From: Caballeronia glebae
GTDB lineage: Bacteria; Pseudomonadota; Gammaproteobacteria; Burkholderiales; Burkholderiaceae
Assembly: GCF_001545035.1 (NCBI RefSeq)
Contig: NZ_FCOJ02000017.1
Span: 62,001 to 126,000, forward strand
Direction of reading: 5' to 3'
DNA: 64,000 nt
This document shows, piece by piece, positions 32,761 to 41,261 of this stretch; within the stretch, counting starts at the first letter, position 1, and each line of letters starts with the position of its first letter. The position numbers and the translations under genes are program-made. Below the pieces are notes generated by a model that was not told the origin of the DNA, searched no databases, and saw nothing but the letters and a program-made list of their open reading frames with translations.

Positions 32761-32777
32761 ATTCCATTAAATGGAAT
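32761..32777 (+). promoter_or_regulatory. Palindromic operator directly upstream of the IclR gene
   Basis: ATTCCATTAAATGGAAT is a perfect 8-1-8 palindrome, differing from the palindrome at 32628-32644 by one base per arm (A for G, T for C). It ends 13 bp before the IclR start codon, so binding would block the regulator's own transcription or initiation complex. Confidence 0.6.
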
Positions 32778-32790
32778 AAATGAGGCGAAG

Positions 32791-33666
32791 ATGAAGGCTT
32801 CTGACGAAAAAAACGGAACACCCGCGCCGGATGCGCCGGGCGTCGGCATGCTTCAACGCGCGTTCGCGGTAATCCGCGCGCTCGGCGAAGGGCAGGCCGA
32901 AGGCAGCCGCGTCACCGCGCTCGCGAAAGCGGTCGGACTGACGCAGGCCACGGTGCATCGGATTCTGCATGCGCTGATCGCAGAGGGCGTCGTCGAACAG
33001 GACGAAGCAAGCAAGCGCTATCGGCTGAGCGTCGATTTCTTTTCGCTGGCGGCGCAGGCGGGCAACCCGAGCCGCATGCGCACGCTCTGCCGGCCCGCGT
33101 TGCTTCGACTATGCGCGAGTCTCGGCGACACCATCTTCCTGCTCGTGAAGAGCAGTTTCGATGCGGTGTGCCTCGACATGTGCGAAGGCCCGTTCCCGAT
33201 CCGCTCGTTCACCGGCGACGTGGGCGGACGCGTCGCGCTGGGCGTCGGGCAGGGCAGTCTCGCGATTCTCGCGTTTCAGCCCGAGGAGGAGCGCGAGGAG
33301 ATCATTCGCTATAACGTGCCGCGTCTGCATAACTATGGCGTCTTCGACGAGGTGTATCTGCGCACCGAAATCGAGCGAGTGCGCGCGCAAGGCTATGCGG
33401 GCCGCAACAGCGGGCTGATCGATGGCATGGCGGGCGTCGCGGTGCCGATCCTCGATCGATCGGGGCATGCGCTCGGCGCGTTGAGCGTCGGCACGCTATC
33501 GACGCGTCTCGGCGAAGACCGCTTGCCGATGGTCGTCGAACTGCTCAAGCGCCAGGCGTCGACGATCGGCCCGCAGATCAATCCGTTCGATGTGGCCGTG
33601 CGTCGTCCGGTCCACGGTCTCACGCGGGCGATGGCGACCAGGCCCTTGTCGGGCCCGGCGCAGTAG
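32791..33666 (+). CDS. IclR-family transcriptional regulator
   Basis: A 291-residue IclR protein. The winged helix-turn-helix is MLQRAFAVIRALGEGQ to TALAKAVGLTQATVHRILHALIAEGVVEQDEASKRYRLS; the effector domain covers about residues 100-270, ending ILDRSGHALGALSVGTLSTRLG. The start ATG at 32791 follows GAGGCGAAG; the frame is open further upstream, over the operators, and is not coding-like there. It is divergent from the ABC/HcnABC-like operon, which it probably regulates together with itself. Confidence 0.9.
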   Translation: MKASDEKNGTPAPDAPGVGMLQRAFAVIRALGEGQAEGSRVTALAKAVGLTQATVHRILHALIAEGVVEQDEASKRYRLSVDFFSLAAQAGNPSRMRTLCRPALLRLCASLGDTIFLLVKSSFDAVCLDMCEGPFPIRSFTGDVGGRVALGVGQGSLAILAFQPEEEREEIIRYNVPRLHNYGVFDEVYLRTEIERVRAQGYAGRNSGLIDGMAGVAVPILDRSGHALGALSVGTLSTRLGEDRLPMVVELLKRQASTIGPQINPFDVAVRRPVHGLTRAMATRPLSGPAQ

Positions 33667-33669
33667 CGC

Positions 33670-34263
33670 TCAGGGACTCAGCCGGCTGACCTTGGTGCCT
33701 TCGAGCGACACGCCCGCCATGAGACCGGCGTTCGTCAGTACGAAGACCTCGACGGGATCGGTGGCCGTGGTCGTATCGAGCTGGCCGTTGGCGCCGAGCC
33801 TGACCACGGCGACAGTGGCGTCGGTGCCGACCGCCCAGCCGTCGCGCCGACGGAATTGCGCGAGGGCATCATCGGTCAGGAACACGTAGATGAGCGCCTT
33901 CGACTGCGCGCCGATCTGCAAGCCGAATGAACCGCCTGCCGTGTTGTAGTAGCCGTCGGTGCGGCCATCGATACGCAGCGCGCCTTCGCCGTACTGCGCG
34001 CCCAGCCAGAATCCCGCCGCGATCACGCGAGGAAAGACCAGCACGCCGCGCGCCTTGTTCACGAGTTCGCGCGAGCCGCTCACGGAGACGTATAAGCGTT
34101 GCAGCGTGGCATCGACGGCGGCGTCGATGGCGCGATCGCGATCGGCCGTGCCGGCTGCGGTCTCTCCGGACGACGGACCCGTGGTCGTGCATCCGGCGAT
34201 GCATAGCGCCGCCGTTGCCATGCCGCCGGTGAGCAGGAGACGCCTCTTGTTCTTCAGATTCAT
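33670..34263 (-). CDS. SYLF/Ysc84-domain lipoprotein
   Basis: A 197-residue predicted lipoprotein: signal LLLTGGMATAALCIAGC with lipidation Cys C25. The SYLF/Ysc84 domain follows (ARGVLVFPRVIAAGFWLGAQYGEGALRIDGRTDGYYNTAGGSFGLQIGAQSKALIYVFLT), including the paired FP..VA..F and GG.S.G.Q.G patterns. Bacterial SYLF proteins are envelope proteins of unclear role; the eukaryotic domain binds phosphoinositides. It is convergent with the IclR gene (3 bp apart) and stands alone. Confidence 0.85.
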   Translation of the reverse strand: MNLKNKRRLLLTGGMATAALCIAGCTTTGPSSGETAAGTADRDRAIDAAVDATLQRLYVSVSGSRELVNKARGVLVFPRVIAAGFWLGAQYGEGALRIDGRTDGYYNTAGGSFGLQIGAQSKALIYVFLTDDALAQFRRRDGWAVGTDATVAVVRLGANGQLDTTTATDPVEVFVLTNAGLMAGVSLEGTKVSRLSP

Positions 34264-34416
34264 GTGGTTCCTCTGATCGACAGTTCGTGGGCTCTCGCAC
34301 TATACAAGCTGTTATCCGCCGTGTGTGCAGATCGAGGGGCCGGCGTATTGAGCAGAAGGAAACGGCCCGAACCCTGCTACCCGATGCATGTCGACGTCGA
34401 GTTCGAGAGGACAGAT

Positions 34417-34899
34417 ATGAAGCGGCTTCGGGCATTCGTATGCGTGATCCTGTCGTGCTGTGTGAGCACGGCTTATCCGGCGCACGAGAAGGCGTCGGCG
34501 CATCAGCATCATCGTCACGCGAAGGCGAAATCCGCGCATGAAAGCGGACTCGACCGCTCGGGCAAACCGCGCAAGGGCGAGGCTTCGTACTACGGCCGCA
34601 AGTTCTACAAGAAGAAAATGGCGGACGGCACGCATATGAATCCGCAATCCAACGTGGCCGCGAGCAAGACGCTTCCGCTCGGCACCAAGGCGCGCGTCAC
34701 GAATCTGGAGAACGGCAATAGCGATGTCGTCGAGATCAAGGATCGCGGTCCTTATGTGAAGGATCGGATCGTCGATGTATCGCCAAAAACGGCGGACAAG
34801 CTCGGGATCAAAAAGGACGGCACGGCTCCCGTCGAGGTGAAGCCGATCGAGCTTCCGCAGGCCGATGGAACGGTGAAGCCGGGCGTCGACGCACGATAG
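34417..34899 (+). CDS. RlpA-like septal ring/peptidoglycan-associated protein
   Basis: A 160-residue exported protein with a signal sequence (MKRLRAFVCVILSCCVSTAYPA) and a His/Lys-rich stretch (SAHQHHRHAKAKSAH) before a double-psi beta-barrel RlpA domain: GEASYYGRKFYKKKMADGTHMNPQ, NVAASKTLPLGTKARVTNLENG and IKDRGPYVKDRIVDVSPKTADKLG. The catalytic-type Asp of KDRGPY is present. No SPOR domain follows, as is common in small RlpA homologues. The start ATG at 34417 follows GAGAGG; the frame upstream is not family-like. Confidence 0.85.
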   Translation: MKRLRAFVCVILSCCVSTAYPAHEKASAHQHHRHAKAKSAHESGLDRSGKPRKGEASYYGRKFYKKKMADGTHMNPQSNVAASKTLPLGTKARVTNLENGNSDVVEIKDRGPYVKDRIVDVSPKTADKLGIKKDGTAPVEVKPIELPQADGTVKPGVDAR

Positions 34900-35029
34900 C
34901 GGCGAAGCGATCTGATTCTGCCGCATGACGTGACGTGGCCGTGCTGCGACGCGCGCGGGATACACTGTGCGGCACGAACGCGACGAACCGGAAGACACTC
35001 TGACGATGAAAGGAAAGGAGAGAGCCCTC

Positions 35030-35509
35030 ATGCCGGGCGTTGACCAAGCGCGACCGGCTACGCTTATCGACTCTGTGTGGCGCGTGATGCTTCGCCTCGG
35101 ATTCCGGCTTGCACGCGCATGGTGGCGCCTTCGACGGCCTGACCATGAAGGCGCGCTGGTTGCGATCTACGTCGGGCGAATGCTCTTGCTGGTGAAGCCT
35201 TCGTACCGGTCCGAGTGGAATTTGCCCGGCGGCAGCATCAGTCCCGGCGAGACGCCTCATGCGGCGGCGCTGCGCGAACTGGAGGAAGAGATCGGACTCA
35301 CGTCGCACCCGTTACGCCCTGCGGGTAGCGCCTGCGGTATCTGGGACGGAAGAAGAGACACCGTCCATTTCTTCGAACTGCACCTCGATTCCGTGCCTGA
35401 ACTGCGGCTTGATAATCGCTAAATCGTCGCCGTGCATCTGGCGTCGCCGGAGGAATTGCGCGGCTTATCCTTAACCGAAGCGGCCGCCGCGTATTGCCAT
35501 TCCCGGTGA
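35030..35509 (+). pseudogene. NUDIX hydrolase interrupted by an in-frame TAA
   Basis: From ATG 35030 (ribosome binding site AAAGGAG) the frame encodes 130 residues up to TAA at 35420-35422. The NUDIX box is intact: GSISPGETPHAAALRELEEEIG, with the REUxEExGU core. After the stop the same frame continues for 28 family-like codons, IVAVHLASPEELRGLSLTEA and on, to TGA at 35507-35509. One base change in a Glu codon (GAA to TAA) would explain it. The lost tail holds the last strand/helix of the fold, so activity may be reduced or absent. Function if active: hydrolysis of a nucleoside-diphosphate derivative. It converges on the response regulator gene. Confidence 0.75.
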
Positions 35510-35528
35510 AACTGCTTCGGCATCCAGA

Positions 35529-36902
35529 TTAATTCTCGATGTCGTCCGACTGCGCGTCGCGCCCCGGAATCTTGAACTGCCGAAGCTTGTGATACAGCGT
35601 CTTGCGCGGCATGCCGAGCGCTTCACTCGCCGCGCCGACGTTGCCATTGTGACGCCGCATCATGTCATCGATCAGCACGCGCTCGATATACGCAAGCTGC
35701 TCGTTGAGCGGAACATTGCCGCGCGGCCGGTCGCCGGACGGAATCAATTGATCGTCGGCGAGACCGAGCACGAAACGATCGGCCACGTTCTGCAATTCGC
35801 GCACATTGCCGGGCCATCCATGCGCGGTCAACTCGGAAACCTGCGCGGCCGTGACCGTCGGGGCGTCCGTGCCGAAGCGCTGCGCCGCCGCGAGCACGAA
35901 GTGCTCGAAGAGCAGCGGCACGTCTTCACGGCGTTCGCGCAGCGGCGGCACGTCGATCAGCGCGACATTCAGCCTATACAACAAGTCGGCGCGAAAGCGC
36001 CCGTCCGACGAGAGCAACGCAAGGTCGGCCTTGGACGCCGCGATCACGCGGCAATCGACCGCGATCGATTCATTGGTCCCGAGCCGTTCCACGCGCCGCT
36101 CCTGCAGCACGCGCAACAGCTTGATCTGCAGCGCGACCGGCATGGTTTCGATCTCGTCGAGAAAGAGCGTGCCGCCGTCGCTCCATTCGATCTTGCCGAT
36201 GCGGTTCTTCGTCGCCCCGGTGAACGCGCCCGCTTCATGCCCGAAGAGCTCGCTCTCGAAAAGCTGCTCCGGCAAGCCGCCGCAATTGAGCGCGACGAAG
36301 TGATGCTCGCGCCGTCTGCCATAGTCGTGCAGCGCCCGCGCGATCAGCTCCTTGCCGGTGCCCGTTTCGCCCGTGATGAGCACCGACACGGACGTGTCCG
36401 CGAGCCGCAAAATCTTCTTGCGCACGTCGGCGATGGCGGGCGACTTGCCGAGCACGAGCGCCTCGATGCCGCGTCCGTTTTGCAGCGCGGCGCGCAGCCC
36501 AGCGACCTCCAGCGTGAGCCGGCGCTTCTCCACCGCGCGCGCGACGCGTCCGGCAATGTGCTCCGACGAGAACGGCTTCTCGATGAAGTCGTAAGCGCCC
36601 ACGCGCATCGCGCCGACGGCCGTGGAAATATCGGCATGACCGCTGATCAGCACGACGGGAATTTGCGCGTCGATGGCGATCACGCGTTCGAGCAACTGCA
36701 TGCCGTCGATACCCGGCATGCGCAGGTCGGAGACGAACACCACGGGCGCGCCGGGCACGGCGGCGGCAAGCGCGCTCGCGGCGCTCGCGTGCGATTCCAC
36801 CGGGAAGCCCGCGAGCGCCACCGCCTGTTCGACGCCGACGCGCACGTCCTCGTCGTCCTCGACGATCACCACGCGGATGTCGTCGCTCATGCTTTTATTC
36901 AC
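35529..36902 (-). CDS. Sigma-54-dependent response regulator (DctD-like)
   Basis: A 457-residue NtrC-family activator: receiver domain (VIVEDDEDVR, phosphoacceptor D59 in VSDLRMPG), AAA+ domain with Walker A GETGTGKE (178-185), the sigma-54 contact loop GAFTGA (225-230) and WPGNVRELQN, then a Fis-type helix-turn-helix (GNVGAASEALGMPRKTLYHKLRQF). The receiver wording resembles DctD. GTG at 36900-36902, inside the kinase gene's last codons and with GGGAG 8 nt upstream, is preferred to the ATG at 36890, which has no good binding site. It is the third gene after the transporter and kinase, and the operon has a sigma-54 promoter. Confidence 0.9.
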   Translation of the reverse strand: MNKSMSDDIRVVIVEDDEDVRVGVEQAVALAGFPVESHASAASALAAAVPGAPVVFVSDLRMPGIDGMQLLERVIAIDAQIPVVLISGHADISTAVGAMRVGAYDFIEKPFSSEHIAGRVARAVEKRRLTLEVAGLRAALQNGRGIEALVLGKSPAIADVRKKILRLADTSVSVLITGETGTGKELIARALHDYGRRREHHFVALNCGGLPEQLFESELFGHEAGAFTGATKNRIGKIEWSDGGTLFLDEIETMPVALQIKLLRVLQERRVERLGTNESIAVDCRVIAASKADLALLSSDGRFRADLLYRLNVALIDVPPLRERREDVPLLFEHFVLAAAQRFGTDAPTVTAAQVSELTAHGWPGNVRELQNVADRFVLGLADDQLIPSGDRPRGNVPLNEQLAYIERVLIDDMMRRHNGNVGAASEALGMPRKTLYHKLRQFKIPGRDAQSDDIEN

Positions 36903-38736
36903 TATCGATGCTCCCGCCGTTCGCCGCTACGAATTCGATGGTGAATTGTGCGCCACCGCCTTCGAGATTGACAGCCGCGATCCGCGCGCCGAAGCCCTCG
37001 ATGATGCGCGACGTGATCGCGAGCCCGAGGCCGAGCCCATGCCCGCGCGGCTTGGTCGTGACGAACGGTTCGAAGAGATGCGCGAGCACGTGCGGGTCGA
37101 TACCGGGGCCGTTGTCGGCGATGAAGAAGGTCACGCGAGCGGGGTCGTCGGTGCGGCTTGCGCCGATTCGAATGCGCGGCGCTTCGCGGCCGGCGAGCGC
37201 ATCGAGCGCATTGCCGAGCAGGTTGACGATCACCTGCTGCAAGCGTCCCGGTTCGGCCGCGACGATGGCGTCGGGCGCGATGTCGATATCGAGTCGCACT
37301 TGTTCATCGCGGATGCGCGCGTCGACCATGAGCCGCGCGTGCGCGAGCGCATCGGCGAGCGAAACCGGAACCGTGTTCGCCTCGGGCTTTCTCGCGAAGG
37401 CCTTCAACTCGGCCGTGAGCTGCGCCATGTTCTCGACGAGCCTGCCCACGCGCTCCAGATTGGCGAGCGCCTGCGCGCTCTGGCCACGCTCGAAAAACGT
37501 GCGCGCGTTGTCGCACAGCGTGCGAATGGCGACGAGCGGCTGATTGATCTCATGCGTGAGGCCGGCGGCCATCTGACCGAGCACGGCGAGCTTGCCGGCG
37601 TGCACGAGTTCCTGTTGCGAATCGCGCAGCTTCTGCTCAGTGAGCACGCGCTCGTCGATCTCCTGCTGCAGCGCCGCGGTGCGCTGCAACACGGTCGCTT
37701 CGAGACGATCGTTCGCGCGCTGCAACGCGTCCTGCGCCTTGAGCCGTTCCACGATCACGCGGCGTCGCTGCACGGCGTAGAGCGCGTACAGGCCCGCGAT
37801 CAGGAACGCGCCCGTCACGAACGCGAACGCCAGTTGTTGCTGACGCCGCGCCGCCGAGAGATCGAGCGCCACCATGATCGCGTCGCCTGCTTGCGGCGCG
37901 CTGCGCGACATCACGAGATAACGCCGCTCGCGGCCGGGATGCGACCAGTCGGGCAGGCGCGCGAACCACGCGCCGTTGCGCCAGTCGTCGAGCCGTTCGT
38001 AGCCGAGCTTGTCGACCTTGCGGCCCGCATACTGGCGCGATGCCTGAATCTGCTCCTGCTTATGCGCGGCGATCGGCGCGAGCGCGGTGAACTTCCATGC
38101 GGGCACGGTCGAAATCACGACGACGCCGTTGCCATCGACGACCATGGCCGCTTCGTTCGGCACGCGCCACGCCGATTCGAGCGGATCGACGCTGATCTTG
38201 ACGGCCGTCGCGCCGAGCACTTTTTGTCCGCCGCGCACCGCGCTCGCGAAGTACAGCCCCGGTTGGCCCGTGTTCGTGCCGATGCCGAAGAACCGGCCGC
38301 TGCCGCTCGCGAGCGAATCGGTGAAGTACGGACGATACGCGACGTTGGTGCCGACGAAGCTCACCGGCCGGTTCCAGTTGCTCGCGGCGATCACATCGCC
38401 ATTCAGGTCGATAACGTCCACCGCGACGCTGCCCGCGTCCGCGTTGACCGCTTCCAGATAGCCGTCGACAGCCGGAAGCAGCGCGCGCCGCGCATCGGGC
38501 GACGCGGCGAGCAGGGTCTTGATGCTGTCCTGCCGCGCCGCGATGGCGGGAAGGATTTCATAGCGGCCTAGCTCGCTCTTGAGGCTCGCGGCGTAGAGAT
38601 CCAGCCGGTGCGCGCCGGCTTCGGTCAATGCGTCCAGTCCGCGATGCCAGGCGAACTCCATCGCGGCGGCCGCCACGGCGAGATAAAGCGCCGCGCTCGC
38701 CACCACCGTCCACAAGGGAACGCCCAGCATCGTCAT
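36895..38736 (-). CDS. DctB-like sensor histidine kinase
   Basis: A 613-residue inner-membrane kinase. The first membrane segment is LWTVVASAALYLAVAAAAMEFAW; a periplasmic PDC sensor follows (DVIDLNGDVIAASNW, PYFTDSLASGSGRFFGIGTNTGQPGLYFASAV), then a second membrane segment (LAFAFVTGAFLIAGLYALYAV) and a coiled coil rich in Glu/Arg. The phosphoacceptor His is in GLTHEINQPLVAIRTL; the ATPase domain has VNLLGNALDAL, DNGPGI and GHGLGLGLAI. The sensor is of the C4-dicarboxylate/hydroxycarboxylate type. Its start lies 6 bp after the transporter stop; its end overlaps the response regulator start by 8 bp. Confidence 0.9.
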   Translation of the reverse strand: MTMLGVPLWTVVASAALYLAVAAAAMEFAWHRGLDALTEAGAHRLDLYAASLKSELGRYEILPAIAARQDSIKTLLAASPDARRALLPAVDGYLEAVNADAGSVAVDVIDLNGDVIAASNWNRPVSFVGTNVAYRPYFTDSLASGSGRFFGIGTNTGQPGLYFASAVRGGQKVLGATAVKISVDPLESAWRVPNEAAMVVDGNGVVVISTVPAWKFTALAPIAAHKQEQIQASRQYAGRKVDKLGYERLDDWRNGAWFARLPDWSHPGRERRYLVMSRSAPQAGDAIMVALDLSAARRQQQLAFAFVTGAFLIAGLYALYAVQRRRVIVERLKAQDALQRANDRLEATVLQRTAALQQEIDERVLTEQKLRDSQQELVHAGKLAVLGQMAAGLTHEINQPLVAIRTLCDNARTFFERGQSAQALANLERVGRLVENMAQLTAELKAFARKPEANTVPVSLADALAHARLMVDARIRDEQVRLDIDIAPDAIVAAEPGRLQQVIVNLLGNALDALAGREAPRIRIGASRTDDPARVTFFIADNGPGIDPHVLAHLFEPFVTTKPRGHGLGLGLAITSRIIEGFGARIAAVNLEGGGAQFTIEFVAANGGSIDSE

Positions 38737-38742
38737 ACTCGA

Positions 38743-40107
38743 TCATCCGAAATGCGCCAGGATCAGCAAGGTCAACGTGACGACGATCGCACCGCCGATG
38801 CGCGTCGCGATTTGCGCGAAGGGCATCAGCGTCATTCTGTTGGCGGCCGTCAGGATGGCCACGTCGCCGGTGCCGCCCTGGCCGCTGTGGCAGGCATTCA
38901 CGATCGCGGTGTCGATAGGGTACATCTTCAGCAACCGGCCGACCACGAAGCCCGTGCCCATCAGCGTCGCCACCGTCACCACGATCGTCACGATGTTGGC
39001 CAGCGTGAACGCCGCCATCAGCTTGTCCCACGGCGTCATCGCCACGCCGATCGCGAACAGCAGCGGATAGGTGACGGCCGTCGAGAAGAACTTGTAGACG
39101 ACGAACGCGCCTTCCTGAAGCTGCGGCGAAACCGCCCGCGCGAGCTTCACGAGCACCGCCAGAAACAGCATCGCGACCGGCGCCGGCAGGCCGAACATGT
39201 TGCGGCACATAAGGCCGAGCAAGTACAGCGTGATCGCCGTGATGCCCGCCGCGGCGATGTGCGTCACGTCGATATGCCCGCCGACCTCTTCCTTCACCGG
39301 GTCCATCTCGTCCTGCTCGCCGACCTGCAGACGGCCGCTGCCTGTCAGATGCGGATAGCGGCGGCCGATCATGTCGAGCACGCCCGACAGAAGAATCGCC
39401 GTGAGGCTGCCGAGCATCACCGGCGGCAACACCTGCGCGAAAAGCTCGCCCTGCGGCAGATGCATGATCTCCGAATAGCCGATCGAAAGCGGAATCGCGC
39501 CTTCGCCGACGCCGCCCGCCATGATCGGCACGACGATGTACAGCAGCGTATGGCGCGCCCCGAGACCGAGCGCCGTGCCGACGAGCGTGCCCACGATCGC
39601 CGCCACGATCGAACCGGTCGCGAGCGGAATGAAGATCTTGATGAAGCCTTGGATCAGCACGCGCCGGTCCATGCTCAAAATGCTGCCGACGATGATCGAC
39701 GCGATGAAGAGATACAGGAAGTTGGTCTGCTTCGTGAACTCGGTGGTGAGATTCAGGATCGGCTTGGGCAGCAGATGGTAATAGGTCAGCGCCGACGGAA
39801 TGAAGGTCGCGAAGATGGCCGCCGCGCCGATGTTGCGCACGAGCGGCATGCGCTTGCCGATCTCGGCGCACGTGAAGCCGAAGAACGCGAGCACGGCGAT
39901 CGCCATCGAGATTTCGCCCGGCACCTTGCCCGTCACCGCAAAGCCGACGATCAACAGGAGCAGCAGCACGTACACCGGCAGCGGAATGATGCCGATGCGC
40001 GTTTCCATCAGCTTCCACCAGCCTTCGGGCCAGAAGCGTTCCTTTGCCTTGTTCGTCGATGCCTGCTGCGCGTCGTCGTGCTGCGCGCCATGAGATGTGA
40101 TGTGCAC
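38743..40107 (-). CDS. 2-hydroxycarboxylate transporter (CitS/MaeN family)
   Basis: A 454-residue inner-membrane symporter of the 2HCT family, which imports citrate, malate or similar hydroxycarboxylates with Na+ or H+. Family marks: GGVGEGAIPLSIGYSE (first GGxG re-entrant loop) and HSGQGGTGDVAIL (second loop), with about eleven hydrophobic segments starting LPVYVLLLLLIVGFAV. The GTG at 40105-40107 is preferred because AAGGAG stands 6 nt upstream; the longer reading from ATG 40137 would start before this site. It is the first gene of the operon with the DctB/DctD-like pair. Confidence 0.88.
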   Translation of the reverse strand: MHITSHGAQHDDAQQASTNKAKERFWPEGWWKLMETRIGIIPLPVYVLLLLLIVGFAVTGKVPGEISMAIAVLAFFGFTCAEIGKRMPLVRNIGAAAIFATFIPSALTYYHLLPKPILNLTTEFTKQTNFLYLFIASIIVGSILSMDRRVLIQGFIKIFIPLATGSIVAAIVGTLVGTALGLGARHTLLYIVVPIMAGGVGEGAIPLSIGYSEIMHLPQGELFAQVLPPVMLGSLTAILLSGVLDMIGRRYPHLTGSGRLQVGEQDEMDPVKEEVGGHIDVTHIAAAGITAITLYLLGLMCRNMFGLPAPVAMLFLAVLVKLARAVSPQLQEGAFVVYKFFSTAVTYPLLFAIGVAMTPWDKLMAAFTLANIVTIVVTVATLMGTGFVVGRLLKMYPIDTAIVNACHSGQGGTGDVAILTAANRMTLMPFAQIATRIGGAIVVTLTLLILAHFG

Positions 40108-40298
40108 GAGTGTCTCCTTGCTGTTTGTGTAGTGCATGTGCTGCGGTCCTCGTGCGGGCGTGCGAGTGCAGCGCCGCGCCGATGATTCGGGATGCGTGAG
40201 GGATGCGTGAGGGATAAGCGGGTGGGACCGGTTATCGGAATGCCGGCGTGCGCCGAGCCGATGGCAGGATCAAGATGTCGTCTCCGTTTTGGCCTTGA

Positions 40299-40319
40299 GT
40301 CGCGAAGGGCCTTCGCGAC
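40299..40319 (-). repeat. 21-bp perfect palindrome in the 2HCT operon leader
   Basis: GTCGCGAAGG and CCTTCGCGAC flank a single central base, a perfect 10-1-10 dyad. It lies about 20-40 bp downstream of the sigma-54 -12 element in the transcribed leader, so it can act as an operator on DNA or as an mRNA hairpin; no U-run follows. Confidence 0.6.
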
Positions 40320-40338
40320 GGGTCTATGCCTATAACAA

Positions 40339-40354
40339 GGCAAGGCCCGTGCCA
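40339..40354 (-). promoter_or_regulatory. Sigma-54 (-24/-12) promoter of the 2HCT-dctBD-like operon
   Basis: The minus strand reads TGGCACGGGCCTTGCC, matching the TGGCACG-N4-TTGC(A/T) consensus at all key positions, with GG and GC exactly 10 bp apart. It points toward the transporter start about 230 bp away and fits the sigma-54 contact motif in the co-encoded response regulator. Confidence 0.8.
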
Positions 40355-40435
40355 AGCGAGACGTGCCGAGGCTGCCTCTTAAGCTACTGATTTTGCTGAT
40401 ATTTTTTTGTGGCGATTCACGCCGGCCGCGCGCCG

Positions 40436-40451
40436 TTCCGAAATTTCAGAA
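40436..40451. promoter_or_regulatory. Candidate upstream activator site
   Basis: TTCCGAAATTTCAGAA is a 16-bp dyad with 7 of 8 pairs matched, lying about 85 bp upstream of the sigma-54 -24 element. Activators of this class bind dyads 80-150 bp upstream of -24, so this is the best candidate site for the DctD-like protein; an A/T-rich tract between them could allow DNA bending. Confidence 0.4.
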
Positions 40452-40521
40452 TCGCTCGATTTTCGATGGCTGAGCTTTTAGACTGCGAATTCCCCTATCA
40501 CGCAACCGGAGCCTCCGACGC

Positions 40522-41238
40522 ATGACGAGAACCAACGAGTATCAGCAGCCCATCGGCGAAGCGGTGACGGACTGGAAAGCGCGCGAGCGTCCGGCGCGCA
40601 TCGGCATCGACGGCAGACATTGCCGTATCGAGCCGCTCGACGTGGAACGCCACGCGGCCGATCTTTTCGACGCCTACGGCCGGGCGCCGGACGGCAGCGA
40701 CTGGACTTATCTGTTCGTCGGACCGTTCGCTAATTTCGAGTCCTTCCGCGACTATCTGACGAAAGCCGAGGCGTCGGCCGATCCGCTTCACTACACCGTC
40801 ATCGATTCCGCGAGCGGCAAGGCGGTCGGCACGCTCGCGCTGATGCGCATAGAGCCCGTGCATGGCGTGATCGAAATGGGCAGCGTCACGTTCTCGCCTT
40901 TGCTCAAGCAGACGCGCATATCGACGGAAGCACAATATCTGTTGATGCGCTACGTTTTCGAAGACCTCGGCTACCGGCGTTACGAATGGAAGTGCGACAG
41001 CCTGAACGCGCCTTCGCGCAAGACCGCGCTTCGGCTCGGCTTCGAGTTCGAAGGCATCTTCAGGCAGGCGATCGTCTACAAGGGACGTAATCGCGATACG
41101 GCGTGGTACGCGATCATCGACCGCGACTGGCCGCGCATCCGGCGCGGCTTCGAACGCTGGCTCGCCGACGATAACTTCGACGCGAACGGCAAACAGCGTG
41201 CCTCGCTCGCGCAATTGCGCGACGAAAGCGCCGGCTGA
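40522..41238 (+). CDS. GNAT acetyltransferase (RimJ/RimL-like)
   Basis: A 238-residue protein of the COG1670 GNAT group. Visible: ARIGIDGRHCRIEPLDVERHAADLF at the start, VGTLALMRIEPVHGVIEMGSVTFSPLL in the central strand, LMRYVFEDLGYRRYEWKCDSLNAPSRKTALRLGFEFEGIFRQAIVYKGRNRDTAWYAI toward the end. The last stretch is typical of members acting on small molecules or protein N-termini; the substrate is unknown. It is divergent from the 2HCT operon and transcribed alone. Confidence 0.85.
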   Translation: MTRTNEYQQPIGEAVTDWKARERPARIGIDGRHCRIEPLDVERHAADLFDAYGRAPDGSDWTYLFVGPFANFESFRDYLTKAEASADPLHYTVIDSASGKAVGTLALMRIEPVHGVIEMGSVTFSPLLKQTRISTEAQYLLMRYVFEDLGYRRYEWKCDSLNAPSRKTALRLGFEFEGIFRQAIVYKGRNRDTAWYAIIDRDWPRIRRGFERWLADDNFDANGKQRASLAQLRDESAG

Positions 41239-41261
41239 ATTAAACGTCGAACGCGCTCGCG

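Larger units (their letters stand above)
40108..40521. other. 414-bp divergent intergenic region with regulatory dyads
   Basis: No gene is supported here. The region holds the sigma-54 promoter (40339-40354), a 21-bp leader palindrome (40299-40319), a short tandem repeat of GGGATGCGTGA (40189-40199, 40200-40210), and upstream of the promoter an A/T-rich stretch (TGATATTTTTTTG, about 40398-40410) and an imperfect palindrome (40436-40451). The promoter of the acetyltransferase gene at 40522 must also lie here but was not assigned. Confidence 0.7.
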
